The position numbers were made by a program, and so were the translations under genes. The notes under the pieces are model-generated. The model did no database searches. It had not been told where the DNA came from and saw only the letters and a list, made by a program, of their open reading frames with translations. A stretch of 64,000 nt of DNA. It comes from Anthostomella pinea. Taxonomy: Eukaryota > Ascomycota > Sordariomycetes > Xylariales > Xylariaceae. Shown piece after piece: positions 12,267-23,565 of the stretch (the first letter of the stretch is position 1; every line of letters starts with the position of its first letter). The stretch is taken from the NCBI GenBank assembly GCA_963556695.1, contig CAUWAG010000012.1, positions 4,526,001 through 4,590,000 on the forward strand. Reading direction: 5' to 3'.

Positions 12267-14861
12267 ATGATGCGCGGATTGTGGATTTTGGCTACCCTCG
12301 GCCTTGTGGCTGCAGAAGACGGGTTGAATGGCTGGCTGCGGTACGCGCGGTTACCTGGTAATAATACCAAGCAAGCCATCGTCCCGTCAAGCATAGTCGC
12401 CCTCAACAGCACCGAGACCAGTCCTGTCTATGTCGCCGGCCAAGAACTGCAGAAGGGCATCAAGGGCATCCTTGGGAAGACAGTCGATGTGACGTCTGAA
12501 AGCGTCGATGGCCCTTCTATCGTTGTGGGAACCATTGACGCGTTTACTGCCGCCGGTGGTGATACCGACGTCATTCCTGAGCTCGAAGAGGATGGCTTTT
12601 GGCTCAACACCGAGGGCGACACGATCGAGATCGTCGGGCAGAACGAATGCGGCGTTCTTTATGGGGTCTTCGAATACTTGTCCCTTCTTGGACAAGGGAA
12701 TTTCACCAAGGTCACAAAAGCTACGAACCCCAGTGCCTCGATTCGATGGGTCAATCAATGGGACAACATGGATGGTACCATTGAGCGAGGCTTTGCCGGA
12801 CTCTCAATTTTCTTTGAGAAGAACGTCACTGTCGCCAACACGACTCGAGTCTCAGAGTACGCCCGCCTACTGGCATCGATCCGTGTCAACGGTATCATCG
12901 TCAACAACGTCAATGCGAACCCCATCATCCTGAGCGATGAGAATATGGCGGGACTGGGCAGGATCGCTGATGCGATGAGGCCTTGGGGCGTTCGAGTCGG
13001 CATATCGCTCAACTTCGCTTCGCCTCAGACGTTTGGCGGTCTGAGTACCTTTGGTCCGTTGGACGAGTCTGTCATTGCCTGGTGGGGTGACATCACGAAC
13101 AAGCTCTACGAGAAGGTGCCCGATATGGCCGGTTATCTCGTGAAGGCGAACTCTGAGGGCCAGCCCGGACCGTTGACATACAATCGCACGCTTGCTGAGG
13201 GTGCCAACTTGTTCGCCAACGCTGTGAAACCTCATGGAGGTATCGTCATGTTCCGTGCGTTTGTCTATGACAGTGTGAACCTGAACGAGAGCAACTGGAA
13301 AGACGATCGCGCAAATGCGGCCGTTGACTTCTTCAGAGACCTAGATGGCGATTTCGATGACAACGTCGTCGTGCAAGTCAAATATGGGCCGATTGACTTT
13401 CAGGTCCGCGAGGCGCCGTCCCCGCTGTTCGCCCACCTGCAGCAGACGGCCTCGGCCATTGAATTGCAAGTCACGCAGGAATACCTCGGCCAGCAATGCC
13501 ATTTGGTGTATCTGCCTCCGCTATGGAAGCAAATCCTTAACTTCGACCTTCGCGTGGATGGCGAGAAATCCGTCATCGGTACCGATATTCTCTCTGGCAA
13601 GCGCTTCGGCAAGGAACTCACTGGCTATGCCGCCGTGGTCAACGTTGGCCACAATGCGACGTGGCTCGGCTCTCACCTTGCCATGTCCAATTTGTACGCG
13701 TACGGTTGGCTCGCTTGGGACCCTACCGACAACGAAGTGACGATACTGCAAGATTGGACGCGCCTCACATTTGGATCTGACAAGACTATCATAGACACCA
13801 TCACGAAGATGTCGATGGAGTCGTGGCCCGCCTACGAGAACTACACCGGCAACCTCGGCATCCAGACGCTCACCGACATCACCGGCCCGCACTACGGCCC
13901 GAACCCGCAATCCATGGACAACAACCCCTGGGGCCAATGGACGCGGGCCGACGCCACCAGCATCGGCATGGACCGCACCGTCTGGAACGGCACCGGCTTC
14001 GCGGGACAATACCCCAGTGAGATCGCCGCGCAATTCGAGACCATCGAAACGACACCCGAGGAGCTCCTTCTCTGGTTCCACCACGTGCCATACACCCATG
14101 TTCTGAGCACCGGCGCGACCGTGATTCAGCACTTCTACGACGCGCACTATGCAGGCGCCGAGACAGCTGCGTCGTTCCCGACGCAGTGGGCCAAGCTCGT
14201 CGGCCTCGTTGACCCGCAGCGCTTCGACGAGACGTTGTTCCGGCTTATGTACCAAGCCGGCCACGCCATCGTGTGGCGCGATGCCATCAGCCAGTTCTAC
14301 CACAACATATCCTCCATCGCGGACGAGAGAGCCCGCGTCGGCAGCCACCCCTGGCGCATCGAGGCGGAGGACATGCAGCTGAACGGATACAGAATCACGG
14401 TCGTAACGCCGTTCGAAGTCGCCTCGGGGCTGCGCATCGTGCAGACCGTGGACAACACCACGGCCGCGAGCGTGAGCACCACGCTGAACTACCCGGCCGG
14501 CACGTACGACCTTGCTGTTGGGTACTACGACCTGTACGAGGGCAAGGCGAGCTACGAGCTGTTCCTCAACGACGAGAGTCTGGGGTCTTGGGTGGGCGAT
14601 CTGGAGGACAGGCTGGGGTACACGCTTACGAGGGGGATTGATGGACACTCCGCTACGCGCGTCACGTTTAGGAGGGTTGCGATTGAGGAGGGCGATGTGA
14701 TGAGGATTGAAACTGTGCCGAATGGCCGAGAGACGGCGCCGCTGGATTATCTTGCGGTGCTGCCGCCGGGGGTGGTGGATCAGGGGGTCTTGGGGGCTGG
14801 GTACGTTCGTGGCTTGAATACGATTCAATATTTCAAAGACCGCGTCTACTACGGGTTGTGA
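12267..14861 (+). CDS. aguA: Alpha-glucuronidase, glycoside hydrolase family 67
   Basis: An uninterrupted frame of 864 aa, slightly longer than the about 840 aa usual for fungal GH67 enzymes. Residues 1-16 form a secretion signal. Family hallmarks follow: NGWLRYARLP (21-30), CGVLYGVFEYLSLL (128-141) and the RWVNQWDNMDGTIERGF block (160-176). The catalytic set is in place by comparison with bacterial GH67: general acid Glu297 in NSEGQP, and Asp377 (PIDFQ) with Glu405 (TQEY) as the pair acting as general base. The C-terminal helical region with PHYGPNPQ and WNGTG motifs is complete. The enzyme removes (4-O-methyl)glucuronic acid from the non-reducing end of xylo-oligosaccharides, outside the cell, together with xylanases. 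No intron is needed. Start: two Met codons (MM); the first is used here. Upstream TATA, XlnR-type and CreA-type sites suggest xylan induction and glucose repression. Confidence 0.96.
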   Translation: MMRGLWILATLGLVAAEDGLNGWLRYARLPGNNTKQAIVPSSIVALNSTETSPVYVAGQELQKGIKGILGKTVDVTSESVDGPSIVVGTIDAFTAAGGDTDVIPELEEDGFWLNTEGDTIEIVGQNECGVLYGVFEYLSLLGQGNFTKVTKATNPSASIRWVNQWDNMDGTIERGFAGLSIFFEKNVTVANTTRVSEYARLLASIRVNGIIVNNVNANPIILSDENMAGLGRIADAMRPWGVRVGISLNFASPQTFGGLSTFGPLDESVIAWWGDITNKLYEKVPDMAGYLVKANSEGQPGPLTYNRTLAEGANLFANAVKPHGGIVMFRAFVYDSVNLNESNWKDDRANAAVDFFRDLDGDFDDNVVVQVKYGPIDFQVREAPSPLFAHLQQTASAIELQVTQEYLGQQCHLVYLPPLWKQILNFDLRVDGEKSVIGTDILSGKRFGKELTGYAAVVNVGHNATWLGSHLAMSNLYAYGWLAWDPTDNEVTILQDWTRLTFGSDKTIIDTITKMSMESWPAYENYTGNLGIQTLTDITGPHYGPNPQSMDNNPWGQWTRADATSIGMDRTVWNGTGFAGQYPSEIAAQFETIETTPEELLLWFHHVPYTHVLSTGATVIQHFYDAHYAGAETAASFPTQWAKLVGLVDPQRFDETLFRLMYQAGHAIVWRDAISQFYHNISSIADERARVGSHPWRIEAEDMQLNGYRITVVTPFEVASGLRIVQTVDNTTAASVSTTLNYPAGTYDLAVGYYDLYEGKASYELFLNDESLGSWVGDLEDRLGYTLTRGIDGHSATRVTFRRVAIEEGDVMRIETVPNGRETAPLDYLAVLPPGVVDQGVLGAGYVRGLNTIQYFKDRVYYGL

Positions 14862-15089
14862 AGTGACTTACATTGTGAGTCAGAGGATGGGCGGTAGATG
14901 TAATGCCCCTCGGACCTGAAATAGGATTCATGACTTGGACCACCCATGACTTAGCAAGTAACAGGCTCGTGGGTCCTCAACATGCCGCCGGAATGGTTGC
15001 GGATATTCACGAGATGGTCGAAGCTTGACTGAAGCTCTGATGTCTGTGGCGACTCAATAGCCAACTCCACGGGCACAATACCATTCACT
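14862..15089. other. Terminator side of the GH67 gene
   Basis: Short intergenic stretch after the GH67 stop; no clear polyadenylation hexamer is seen and no other feature. Confidence 0.4.
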
Positions 15090-16080
15090 ATGATAGATAT
15101 GGGACGTTGTGGGGAACGAAGAACCAGTGACTGGCAGACAAAGATGGACATATATATCTTGAAAATCCTCGAAATGCTCGAGAATGAGCCCCTTCACTGG
15201 CAAAATAACCACCACCACACATCTCGCGAGCACCCATCAACCCATCAACGTAATAATGCACTCCAATTTCGAATCTCGGGCCACGATGTGCACCTAATGC
15301 CACAATCGGTGAAAGGATGCACCTTGTCTTCCTCCATTTCTCTACGATGCCCGACTTGTTCGCGTTCGAATTAGGGTCGTATTCGATGCAACGTCCTGCT
15401 ATGATCGACTTCTGCCAGTACACGGGGATCTCCATCGCACCAAAGTCATTCCGCTGCGTCAACCAGACGAGTCCAGTTTGTCCGAGGAGGGTGTCGATGA
15501 CTGCGGGCATGACTCCGAAGCCTCCCTGGATGTCGCCATAAATCCTGCATGCCTCTAAGTCGTTCCGGTCCGTGTATGGTATATTGTCCGTTGGCTTGAT
15601 CGGTACCGCCTCGTTCTAGATGTCTATCTCGCTGGGCAAAAATGCTCTTTGCGTGATCGACGGGGTTGCCTCGTACTCCTTGGTCCGCCGTTCGCATTCG
15701 AGCTATTTCTTGCAAAATCCCGGCTTGTAGACCCCTAAATTATAGTGCTGTTGGCATTTGACAGCTGTAACGGCTTGCGCCATCGTCGACACAGATTCCT
15801 GTAGATGGAGCCTTGTTCCAGAGCAGCACAAGGTCTTCCTCAGTCGAGCCGGACGAGTTAGACTGCTCCATAAGTTCCAGCACATCGTTGAGTTTCAACG
15901 CCCTTGCTACAAGTCGGGACCCATGAATAGCAAGGCCTTTTGGAATTGCTCCAACCTTTTGGCGTGCGTCTCACTCGCTGCGCAGCCTTCTTCCAGCCTA
16001 GTTTTTGGCTACTCGCTGAAGTGTTTACGAACCGATGAGCACGACATGGATCGAAGGCTGCGCAAATGAGCACGTATGCT
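15088..16080 (-). pseudogene. Decayed coding relic, family not recognised
   Basis: On the minus strand the frame through 15510 and up to about 15720 gives protein-like sequence (for example PYTDRNDLEACRIYGDI followed by MPAVIDTLLGQTGLVW), but it is broken by in-frame stops: a TAG just before NEAVPIKP near 15620 and another TAG near 15708. A further protein-like segment (LKLNDVLELMEQSN..., 15830-15900) lies in a different frame. This pattern of coherent peptides scattered over frames with stops suggests a gene that has accumulated frameshifts and nonsense changes. It could be a dead gene or part of a degraded mobile element. I cannot assign a function. Boundaries are approximate; the part below about 15400 is less protein-like. 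Confidence 0.35.
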
Positions 16081-16174
16081 GGAGTTCTTTCAAGAACGAG
16101 TCCACGTGGGAGTACGGGGTGAGTCTAAGCAAGGATTCGATCGACTGTGGCTTTGTCGGTCTTCTGTACCCAGT

Positions 16175-17651
16175 CTAGTTGTTCGCTTGTATTATATATG
16201 ATTGAGTATGCGGCGATGAACCGTGTTCTTCGCTGGTTCTCGCCGGCGTGCTTGCTCGCATGGAGTCGCGATAGTTTCTCTCGGACCCTTTTGTTTCCGC
16301 CAAGCGAGCAGGCGTCAAGCGAGACAACGCTCGGGCGCCACGAAAAGCGAACGGAGAAGCGGCAGGCGGAAGCTCCTCTTCATCCTCTGCGATCGCGGCG
16401 TCGTCGTTCTGCTGCTCCTTGTCCATTTTGAGGAGCTGGCGAACAGTTGTCCGCAGCTTCTGTACGTCCTTCTGCTAAAACGACGATCAGTCAAATGCTA
16501 AGAGCGATGATCTCTGGCTACTTACAGGCTCGTTGGTACCCATGGCCTGAAGCAACGCACGCGCCGGGCCAAGCACAGAGCGAGCCGGGTCTCCAATGAG
16601 AGCAGGAGAAGCTCGTTGTCCAGAGCGCATCGGAATACCGACCTGAAGCCGAGAGAAAGATCGTGACATGAGGTGACCCTGGCTAGGGAGCCTACCACTG
16701 GCCGTCCGCTGAGCGCTCGGAGGGTCGCTCGCCGCCATCATATCGTGCGCAGAACGCTTCTCGGTAACTTAGTAGACGGGCGAGGAGCGCCGGAAGAGTC
16801 ACCAGCAAGCTCGTCTTCGGAGGAGGATCTGCGTAAGGGATCATCGTCGTTCGAGGTGTTCCTCTCGCTTGTCGGTGTCATCCAGTATATCCTGCTTCTG
16901 TCGGACCTCTTGTTCATTCCCGCGTTCGCGGGTCCTCTGTTCTCGGATCTCACGCTCGCCGTCCACCCGTGCCTGAGCTTCTCTCATTCGCCGGACCCGG
17001 AGGCTTTGTTGTCAATGGCCTGAAACACTTCTTGTCGAAAGACTTCATCCTTAACTTTGAGGATGGCTCTTTCTACCGCGAGATGCTTTGCTGGATTGGA
17101 GAACATCTTGTCACGGTCTGTGATCTTGCGCTCTCGCTCGAATCTTGGAGTATTGTAGATGACGTCCTGCTCAGTAATAGGGTGATGGATCTCACTCGCA
17201 ATATCCGCAGCAAGTCGGCGGTTGATTTCATGGAATTCTTCAGCAGTTCTGATACGCGGTATTTTCTTCTTGTTCTCTGGGGTCTTGGGTAGTAGCGAAA
17301 CCCCACCGTCTTCGTCGGCGGCCTCTTGTAGTTCCCTTTGTCGTTTCTCTCTGACTGAGCGCAGGAGTTGCTGAATGTAGCGAACGTCGCAGCTGCGCTG
17401 TGGGCAATGTTGTTGCCCTCGGCGTCTCGGGTGTGCATAAGCACCAGCGTCTGCTTTTATACGCTGTACCGGGTACTCAAGCTATCCAACAACGTCTTTA
17501 GCTGCTGGATCTTGCCCTGAGATGCAAGGTCCAGCAATGCCTCGATGCTAACTGCGGGAGCAAGGAGGGCTGTAAAACATGTTAATATGAGAGTACGGGA
17601 TAGTCATAATTAGGGGTTTAGGCTTACTGTTCCACCTGTCGTGGACGACAT
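16175..17651 (-). pseudogene. Multiply frameshifted coding relic, charged and coiled-coil-like
   Basis: Minus-strand peptide segments follow one another in order but in different frames: a segment ending ALLDLASQGKIQQLKTLLDS (about 17540-17460), then HTRDAEGNNIAHSAA (about 17430), then VRYIQQLLRSVREKRQREL leading into a long charged stretch with FHEINRRLAADIASEI and FERERKITDRDKMF (17390-17010), then REAQARVDGEREIREQ (about 17000-16920), and last a part with LKMDKEQQNDDAAIAEDEE (about 16430). A plausible intron sits at about 17576-17630 (GTAAGC...TTTACAG). At least two frame changes are needed to connect the parts, so the gene is dead or the sequence has errors. The long charged region suggests coiled coil. 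Family unknown to me; such repeated charged proteins are often transposon-linked. Confidence 0.4.
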
Positions 17652-19657
17652 AGTGTGTATCGTAATGGTTAAAGCAAGTCGTTGTGCGCAAATGTGTAGC
17701 CTTCAGCCCAGAATTCCATTTCGTGGAGCCACTGGCGATTCCGGCTTTGGTTCGCGAAAGCTTTTCGTGGTGTTTTTGCTGGTACCTGTCGCTCTGGGAG
17801 ATTGGTCCGGCTGTTTCTTAAGAGGCCTAGTGTGGTTGACTTGCGGATTTCGCAGGCGGTGACTGTTTCGAGCCTGCTGTCGAGGATTCCACCGAAAGTC
17901 GAGCCAAAGCTGAAAGGCGTGGATGAGGGGAGCTGATCGGAAGTCTCGCTGCTAGCGACCAAGAAGGTAATGAGGGACGGCCATTCGAGTTGAGAAGTTC
18001 GAGTGATCTGCAAGGTGGCCAGACGCAGTGCTTGACCCCAGCCGGGTGCAGGTCGATCGCTCGGTTTGATGTTCTAAAAGTCTCTTCGCGGCCTGGATCG
18101 TTTCAGCACAAGAAGTACGGCGTGCATTTTCCTAGTCGGGGGCGCACAGAGCAATGTAGGAATGAGAAGAAGATACCACGCCTGCGCATTGGTGTATTTG
18201 ATGCTGCCCAGGAGGTGGTCTTGCTAGTTATCCGGGTGAAGCAAAGTGCGAAAGGTCCATGTGGACCTGCCTGCACACCCACCCCGGGCATTTGAAATTC
18301 CGTCCCTTCAGAGACATAGTTGTTGCCAAGAAACTAGTCCCTTTTTCCATAATTATCTGCAATTTGTAAGATGCTCAGGGTGCACCAAGCACTTTAATAA
18401 GTCTATGCTTGTTACTGTTCCTTTTCTCTACATGTCAGTACCCGGAAAACCAGTTGTCGATAACCAGCGCCATGGTAATTGCCTAATGTGACATATATAA
18501 GTATGTAGAACGCAGTTTTTACTATAGGCCATATCGAATACTGTTATCCACCAGCTACGAAACGACATGTCAGGATTCTACAATCTATAGGGATTTGTTT
18601 CTTCTAGCATTGAGTTATTTCGGACAATTCATAAAACGAAGAAGGAAGTTACATGCGCAATGCTATATTTATATGGTCCATAACTCAAGTCTATCATTGC
18701 TCAACATCAGCTTCCTTGTGCCAACCGGGTCTGCCATGACCCAACGTCGCCTTCCTTATGTAAATCCAGTCAAACCATTCAAGGCAGGCGCATTCGGACA
18801 AGCACATCTTATGTCAGTATGAACAGATGTAAGTAATCAGCAGCCCTGACTGAGTTTGACGAGCAAACCTAGGCTTGCTGCTTCCTCCCACCAAGAACTC
18901 AAGTCTCGGTTCTGGCCGGCTTTAACGCGGCCTTGTCACTTGTGCTTTGACGAAATGCTTCATAACATCTGTGTACGCATGAATTGGATATAATGATCGT
19001 GAGCATACGTTGCTGTAATATGTCCATTGCGCCAGTGTTCCGGCCCAGACTCCCAGTACATCTCACTTCATATGTCCATCTGTCGATTATCAAGTGCAGA
19101 AAACACCCGTACACGTACCTGGACGAGAATGGGAGAGCTATTGGAAAAGGAGTGGATGCCCAACGAGTTCTGAACTACATACAAGCTGTACTGGGTGCTG
19201 ACGTTCCATCGCAGGCAATACTACCATCTATGAAAAGCGACCAAATTCATCAAGAAGGAATACCACCCCGATACCATGACGTCTCGCGATACCAGTCGCA
19301 CTTCCTACTCGGCGAAGACAGTGTTGCCTTCCTGTGTCGGAGCTGAACATGCAGTAGGTGACATATCTCAGGCTCACTCAACCATCGTATGGACATTCAC
19401 ATGTGTTCTGGCCCCGATTGTGTTTGCATTTATCTCCCACTTTAACCTAGAGAACAGTTAAGTACACGAAGGTCTAATTAGTAGAAACAGAAGGCGCACC
19501 TGGTCTGGATCTTGTTCAGCGCATATGCAATACGATGAATCCCACTTTTGAGTGTTGGTGTTATAGGTTTGCCAGTGGCACGAGAATTTGTTGATGACGT
19601 TCCCTTGGTGATCTTGTTCGGCATAGTAAATCTCCTACGTGGTTCAACCCGTCAGCC
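17652..19657. other. Intergenic, no supported gene
   Basis: Short open frames only. A minus-strand frame at 17669-18013 is somewhat protein-like and could be an upstream part of the relic at 16175-17651, but no splice path connects them cleanly. Nothing else identified. Confidence 0.4.
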
Positions 19658-19969
19658 ATGCCGCCATGTCAGACGACCTTCGATCAGGTCCGCGAGTGTG
19701 GGGTGCCACTCACTCCTCTTTCATTGCACCCAGTCGTGCGCTTGGTGGACCGACGCCCCTTCCCGTCTTTGATATCCGACTCGCTCTTGCTGGAAGAGCA
19801 GACGTCATGGTGCGAGGCGACATTCCAGCCGCTGACACTGCCGGACCCTGAGTGGTCGTGGGAGACGCCGAGGTGGCCGAGGACTTTTTGGGTGAGCTTG
19901 CCGGGCATGGTGGTTGGAGGTGGTGATGATAACGAGGTTGTTAGGTTTTATTTAAGAAATGATGTTTGA
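19658..19969 (+). CDS. Possible 103-aa hypothetical protein or gene fragment
   Basis: An ATG frame with the Trp-rich segment LPDPEWSWETPRWPRTFWVS at about residues 60-79 and a C-terminal VVRFYLRNDV. The amino-acid make-up looks protein-like and the segment resembles cytosolic Trp-rich motifs, but no domain can be named, and upstream exons were not found. It may be the last exon of a gene or a relic. Confidence 0.25.
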   Translation: MPPCQTTFDQVRECGVPLTPLSLHPVVRLVDRRPFPSLISDSLLLEEQTSWCEATFQPLTLPDPEWSWETPRWPRTFWVSLPGMVVGGGDDNEVVRFYLRNDV

Positions 19970-20243
19970 TTGACGATTAGAGGTACTTGGGGGTGAGCGA
20001 GTTTATGTTCCTCGTTGGAGACGCAGCGTGTCGTCCACGCAATGGGCCCCACAAAACCTAGTGTTTGAAGTATATTCCAAGGTTCTCTCCTCTTCGGGTA
20101 TAAGCAGACAATGACGTGCCGTTGCGTCTGTCCTCGCAACAAGGTTGTAAACCAGTGCTAAAGTACCTCTACTTTTACATGTGAAGGGGGTCTTCTCTAT
20201 TAAAGAGCTCTGCACCTTATCTCTTACATCTGTAAGCCTCACA

Positions 20244-20594
20244 CTAAAGTCCTTCTGCCACCAACAGAGTGTCAAACCCCTCCCTCAGACGCTCAATAAC
20301 ATCTTCCGTCAAGTCGCCCTCGTCCATGGAAACCTTATACCCATACATCGCCGGACCAAAATCCTTCGTCAGCCACCCTGGATATCGTTCATTGCCGATT
20401 GTCCGTGGCGCTGCCGCCACACCATCCCAGTCTATCAGGCCAACCACGTCGCCTTCGTCGGTTACGAGAACATTATGTATGTCGAAGTCCGGGTGCGTGA
20501 CGACAAACTGGTCGCCCTCCAGCTTAGGTAACCAAGTGATAAACTTGAGGAGAAGTAATGTAGACCCCAGGGCGAAGTCCTGCTTCGGTGGGGT

Positions 20595-20625
<31 letters not shown>

Positions 20626-21296
20626 GTGGAGATCGAGCATGCAGGTATACGCAGCTTCTGGATCGGTGAAAGGGCCAACTGCTGCGTACAGTGGCATGTC
20701 GTCGGGATCACCGTCCTCAAAAGACCTCTTGTACATCGCCTCCTGGTCAGGTTCCCTGGCTGGGCCCATATCATAATCGGTCTCTTCGTCATTGTATATC
20801 ACAGTCCGCCTAGTTGATACGAAAATCGGGATAACTGGGCCATGGCCAGAGCAATGCCTTTTAGCGCAGTACTTCTTCTCCTGTGGATTGTTTCCGCAGC
20901 AACTTCAGGGTCCTCGTTGAACCCTACTTCAAATAACGACAGCCCCTTGATGAAGGACATCGTGATGAAAGGCAATCCAAGGAGGTTGTCTGTGCTCGAC
21001 GAGAAATCGAAGACTTCAGGCAGGGGAATTGACGTCTCTCGCCTGAGGATTCTCATCGTCAAAGCCTCCGACCTCAGAGCATCGGCCGAGAGGCTGTTCC
21101 AATGTTCCTTCGACCCATTGATTGGTATCTTCAAGAGCCAGCGGGTCTCGTCTTCGAAGTCTATCGGAAACAGGACATTGAACGATCCATGAATAGGATC
21201 ACCAATTGAAGGAGCGTTGCAAATTTCGTATCCCATATGATTTCTCACAGCTGACGCATATTCCGGTATCTTTTCGACGTTCAGATGTGAGAGCAC
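20244..21296 (-). pseudogene. Aminoglycoside-phosphotransferase (APH)-like kinase, frameshifted
   Basis: The N-terminal part (21296-20799) reads as an APH-fold kinase: WLLKIP nucleotide-lobe strand with Lys, followed by the hinge and FITMSFIKG. It runs into a TGA near 20799. The next part continues in a second frame (VIYNDEETDYDMGP..., 20802-20630), consistent with loss of one base at the CTG-GTG junction. A third frame resumes after a 30-base G run and carries the catalytic loop HPDFDIHN (H-x-D-x4-N) and the metal-binding IDWD motif, ending at 20244. Members of this fungal family phosphorylate unknown small molecules; function is not predictable. Two frame disruptions make it a pseudogene as written, though an error in the G run could account for one of them. 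Confidence 0.8.
20595..20624 (+). repeat. Run of 30 consecutive G inside a gene
   Basis: Thirty uninterrupted G, preceded by GGTGGGGT-like sequence. On the coding (minus) strand it is a poly-C that reads as poly-Pro. It marks the place where the APH frame changes. Such a run may form a G-quadruplex and is prone to replication slippage and to sequencing or assembly length error. Confidence 0.95.
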
Positions 21297-23376
21297 AGCC
21301 GAACATTTCGCAAGTTCATCTTCTTCGCTGCTGGAAGACTAGTCGGAGCTCTGGTCGAAGCTGGAGCCAGCTCCCTGAAGCGGAAGCTCGTCGACTCCCA
21401 TGGTAGACGATAATCTCTTTTCCGTCGACATGTTTGATGACATGGAGATGTTTGATTGTGACATGCATCATGCAGTAGCTCAAGGTTCCATAAGATGTGC
21501 GGCTTCCTTTGATAGGCTAGAGGATAAAGAAAGTGTCTCGCGTACCCGATCGCTTGTTGTAGTTACTTCGCCGTATTCTCTGCTCGCCGGACTTGGTTAA
21601 GTCCTTTCCGCATGTGTAGTACACTCTCATTAATCGGTCATTGAACATAACACAATTCCAGGCCCTCTTGCCAAAGCAGCAAACACTGTAGCAAGCGGAT
21701 CTTCTGGCTTTGGTTCCATCACATGTTCTTCAAAGGAATGCTAGCTTGGTCGCAGGATCTCGGAATCCGGAACGAAGGAGCATTTGGGTGACATGCATAA
21801 TCGGCTCTCCAGATCATGATAGGTGAAGGGCCTGATCAACTCGTCCAGCCAATACCTTTTCAAAGTTACACCACCATCGTATGGTGAGCGACTTGCCTAC
21901 CTAGGCTCTTGATCTTTGGCGGTGTGAGCGACGACGCCGTGCTCACGTCGTTCTCCATTGCAAAAGAATGCTGTTATTGTACGCTGAGAGGTTCGCCAAA
22001 GCGTCTCGTGAGCGTAAGGCCCCAAGTCCGATCGATCGCAAAACTAGAAGTTGCGAACAATCCATTGTCAATGCCCAAGAAACAACGAAGGAACCCGCTT
22101 GGCCGAGCTTCTCTGCGTATACGGTCGGCTCTTTGACAAAATGATAACAAGAAGCGCTGTCTCTGGGTTTTTGGTTTGCAGCCGAAGTTTTGTATATATA
22201 ACTTACTACCCGCACATTGCGAGTATAGAAAAGTGTCGTAGCAATAATAGATTTCGAAGTCTAAGAGGTCGATTGTGCATATAGATTCCAGCCTGAAAAC
22301 GAGTCATATAATGGGTTATTATTAGTAAGTCACGCCTTTATATAACAGTCCTACTAAGTGTACAGTGAAAAAAATCCTTAGATATATATTAATTTTCGGT
22401 ACACCTGCAGCCACTTGCTACGGCCATCCATTTTAACCACTATATTTATAGCGTTTATTTTATTATAATAATAAAGCATTCGTTGCATTTTCCTTTTATT
22501 TGGTTAACACTTATACGTTTATAATAATAAGACTAGTTTATTATAAAAATGTATTTATCGTATAATGTTGGATGGATGGAGTGGTGCAGGTGGTGTGGCT
22601 GCAGGTGGTCTGTGCGTGTTGGATTAAAGGTACGCCCAGAAGGCACCTTGACAGGTAGACAACGGAACCTTGTTGTTCCGTCCCGATCCAGCCCCCTCTG
22701 GCACAAAACTGCCACGGTCGCACAAGGACACTCTAGACAGACAGGATACAGACACACACACTTCACTCTCACGATTGGCTCAAATCTGACAGAAGGAGAG
22801 CGGGATAGGTGACAAGCCGAAGCTACCTCAAGCTTACGTAGATTAGTACATGTTCCCGCGTGGCATGGCATTTGGATACAGGTACTGTAAGTCACCGGCT
22901 AGCTTGTAGTCTTGTACGTGTAACCTGTTCACGTTATCTAGCATGTGCAGAGGTCACTGCTCAATATACCTATCATTGAATTAGTTGATTGATTGTTGAA
23001 TATCGTGAAGAGCATGCTCAATCTCAAGTACCCAGCTTAGATGACCACTTCTCTCACGTCTTATCTCACGTCTTACACATCCCAAATCACTATATTATCT
23101 TGAAACCGCGTGTCTTCGTCTGTCCTGACTTTCGTCACGTAGATATAGGGGAAGCGAAGTCGGCTCCGTACCACGATTCCGACGGCACGATTCCGAAGTC
23201 AGGGGCCGAAATTCACCAAAGCGGCCGACGGCCGACACTGTACGGTATTTACCTGGGTGCCTATCTCGAAGGTCCTCGCCTCACGCAAATATCCGTCTGG
23301 CACGGAAACTTCCAAACGTACTGTATGACTGCTCCCTTTGTCCCCACCGAACCTCAGATGCCGATTCCTCATACCC
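21297..23376. other. Intergenic with an AT-rich island
   Basis: No supported gene. From about 22290 to 22560 the sequence is strongly AT-rich and TpA-rich (many ataataa and tatata words), as left by repeat-induced point mutation of an old repeat. No terminal repeats could be matched for it. CT/GA composition elsewhere is unremarkable. Confidence 0.5.
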
Positions 23377-23565
23377 ATGGGCTCCCCACCACCACCCCAT
23401 ACCCCAGCGCCGCTCTCCGCGTACTTCGCCAACCACGCCCTAGCCACCACCGACGGCGATCTCCCACCTTCGCCATCGCCCAAGCCAAACTCTTCATCCT
23501 CGACACCATCGGCCTCGGCATCGCCGGCTCATCCGTCTGCGGCGCCTATACTCAGATCAGCGCCA
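23377..23565 (+). pseudogene. N-terminal stub of a MmgE/PrpD-family gene
   Basis: The plus strand reads PLSAYFANHALATTDGDLP in one frame, then shifts by one base near 23460 and continues AIAQAKLFILDTIGLGIAGS in another. This is the opening helix pair of the MmgE/PrpD family (2-methylcitrate dehydratase, aconitate decarboxylase and relatives), where the AxxxLLDTLGxxLAGS pattern is diagnostic. Roughly 60 of the usual 450-plus residues are present, then the similarity ends. It is a truncated, frameshifted remnant, either the broken end of a deleted gene or a transposed fragment. Confidence 0.6.

Noticed and set aside
13521..14828. 435-codon open frame on the minus strand
   Set aside because: It is antisense to the GH67 coding region, whose catalytic motifs are intact; strong third-position codon bias opens the opposite frame. 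Its composition is repetitive and without a domain.
20269..20817. 182-codon plus-strand frame with a poly-Gly run
   Set aside because: Antisense to the APH-like relic; the poly-Gly is the reading of the 30-G run.
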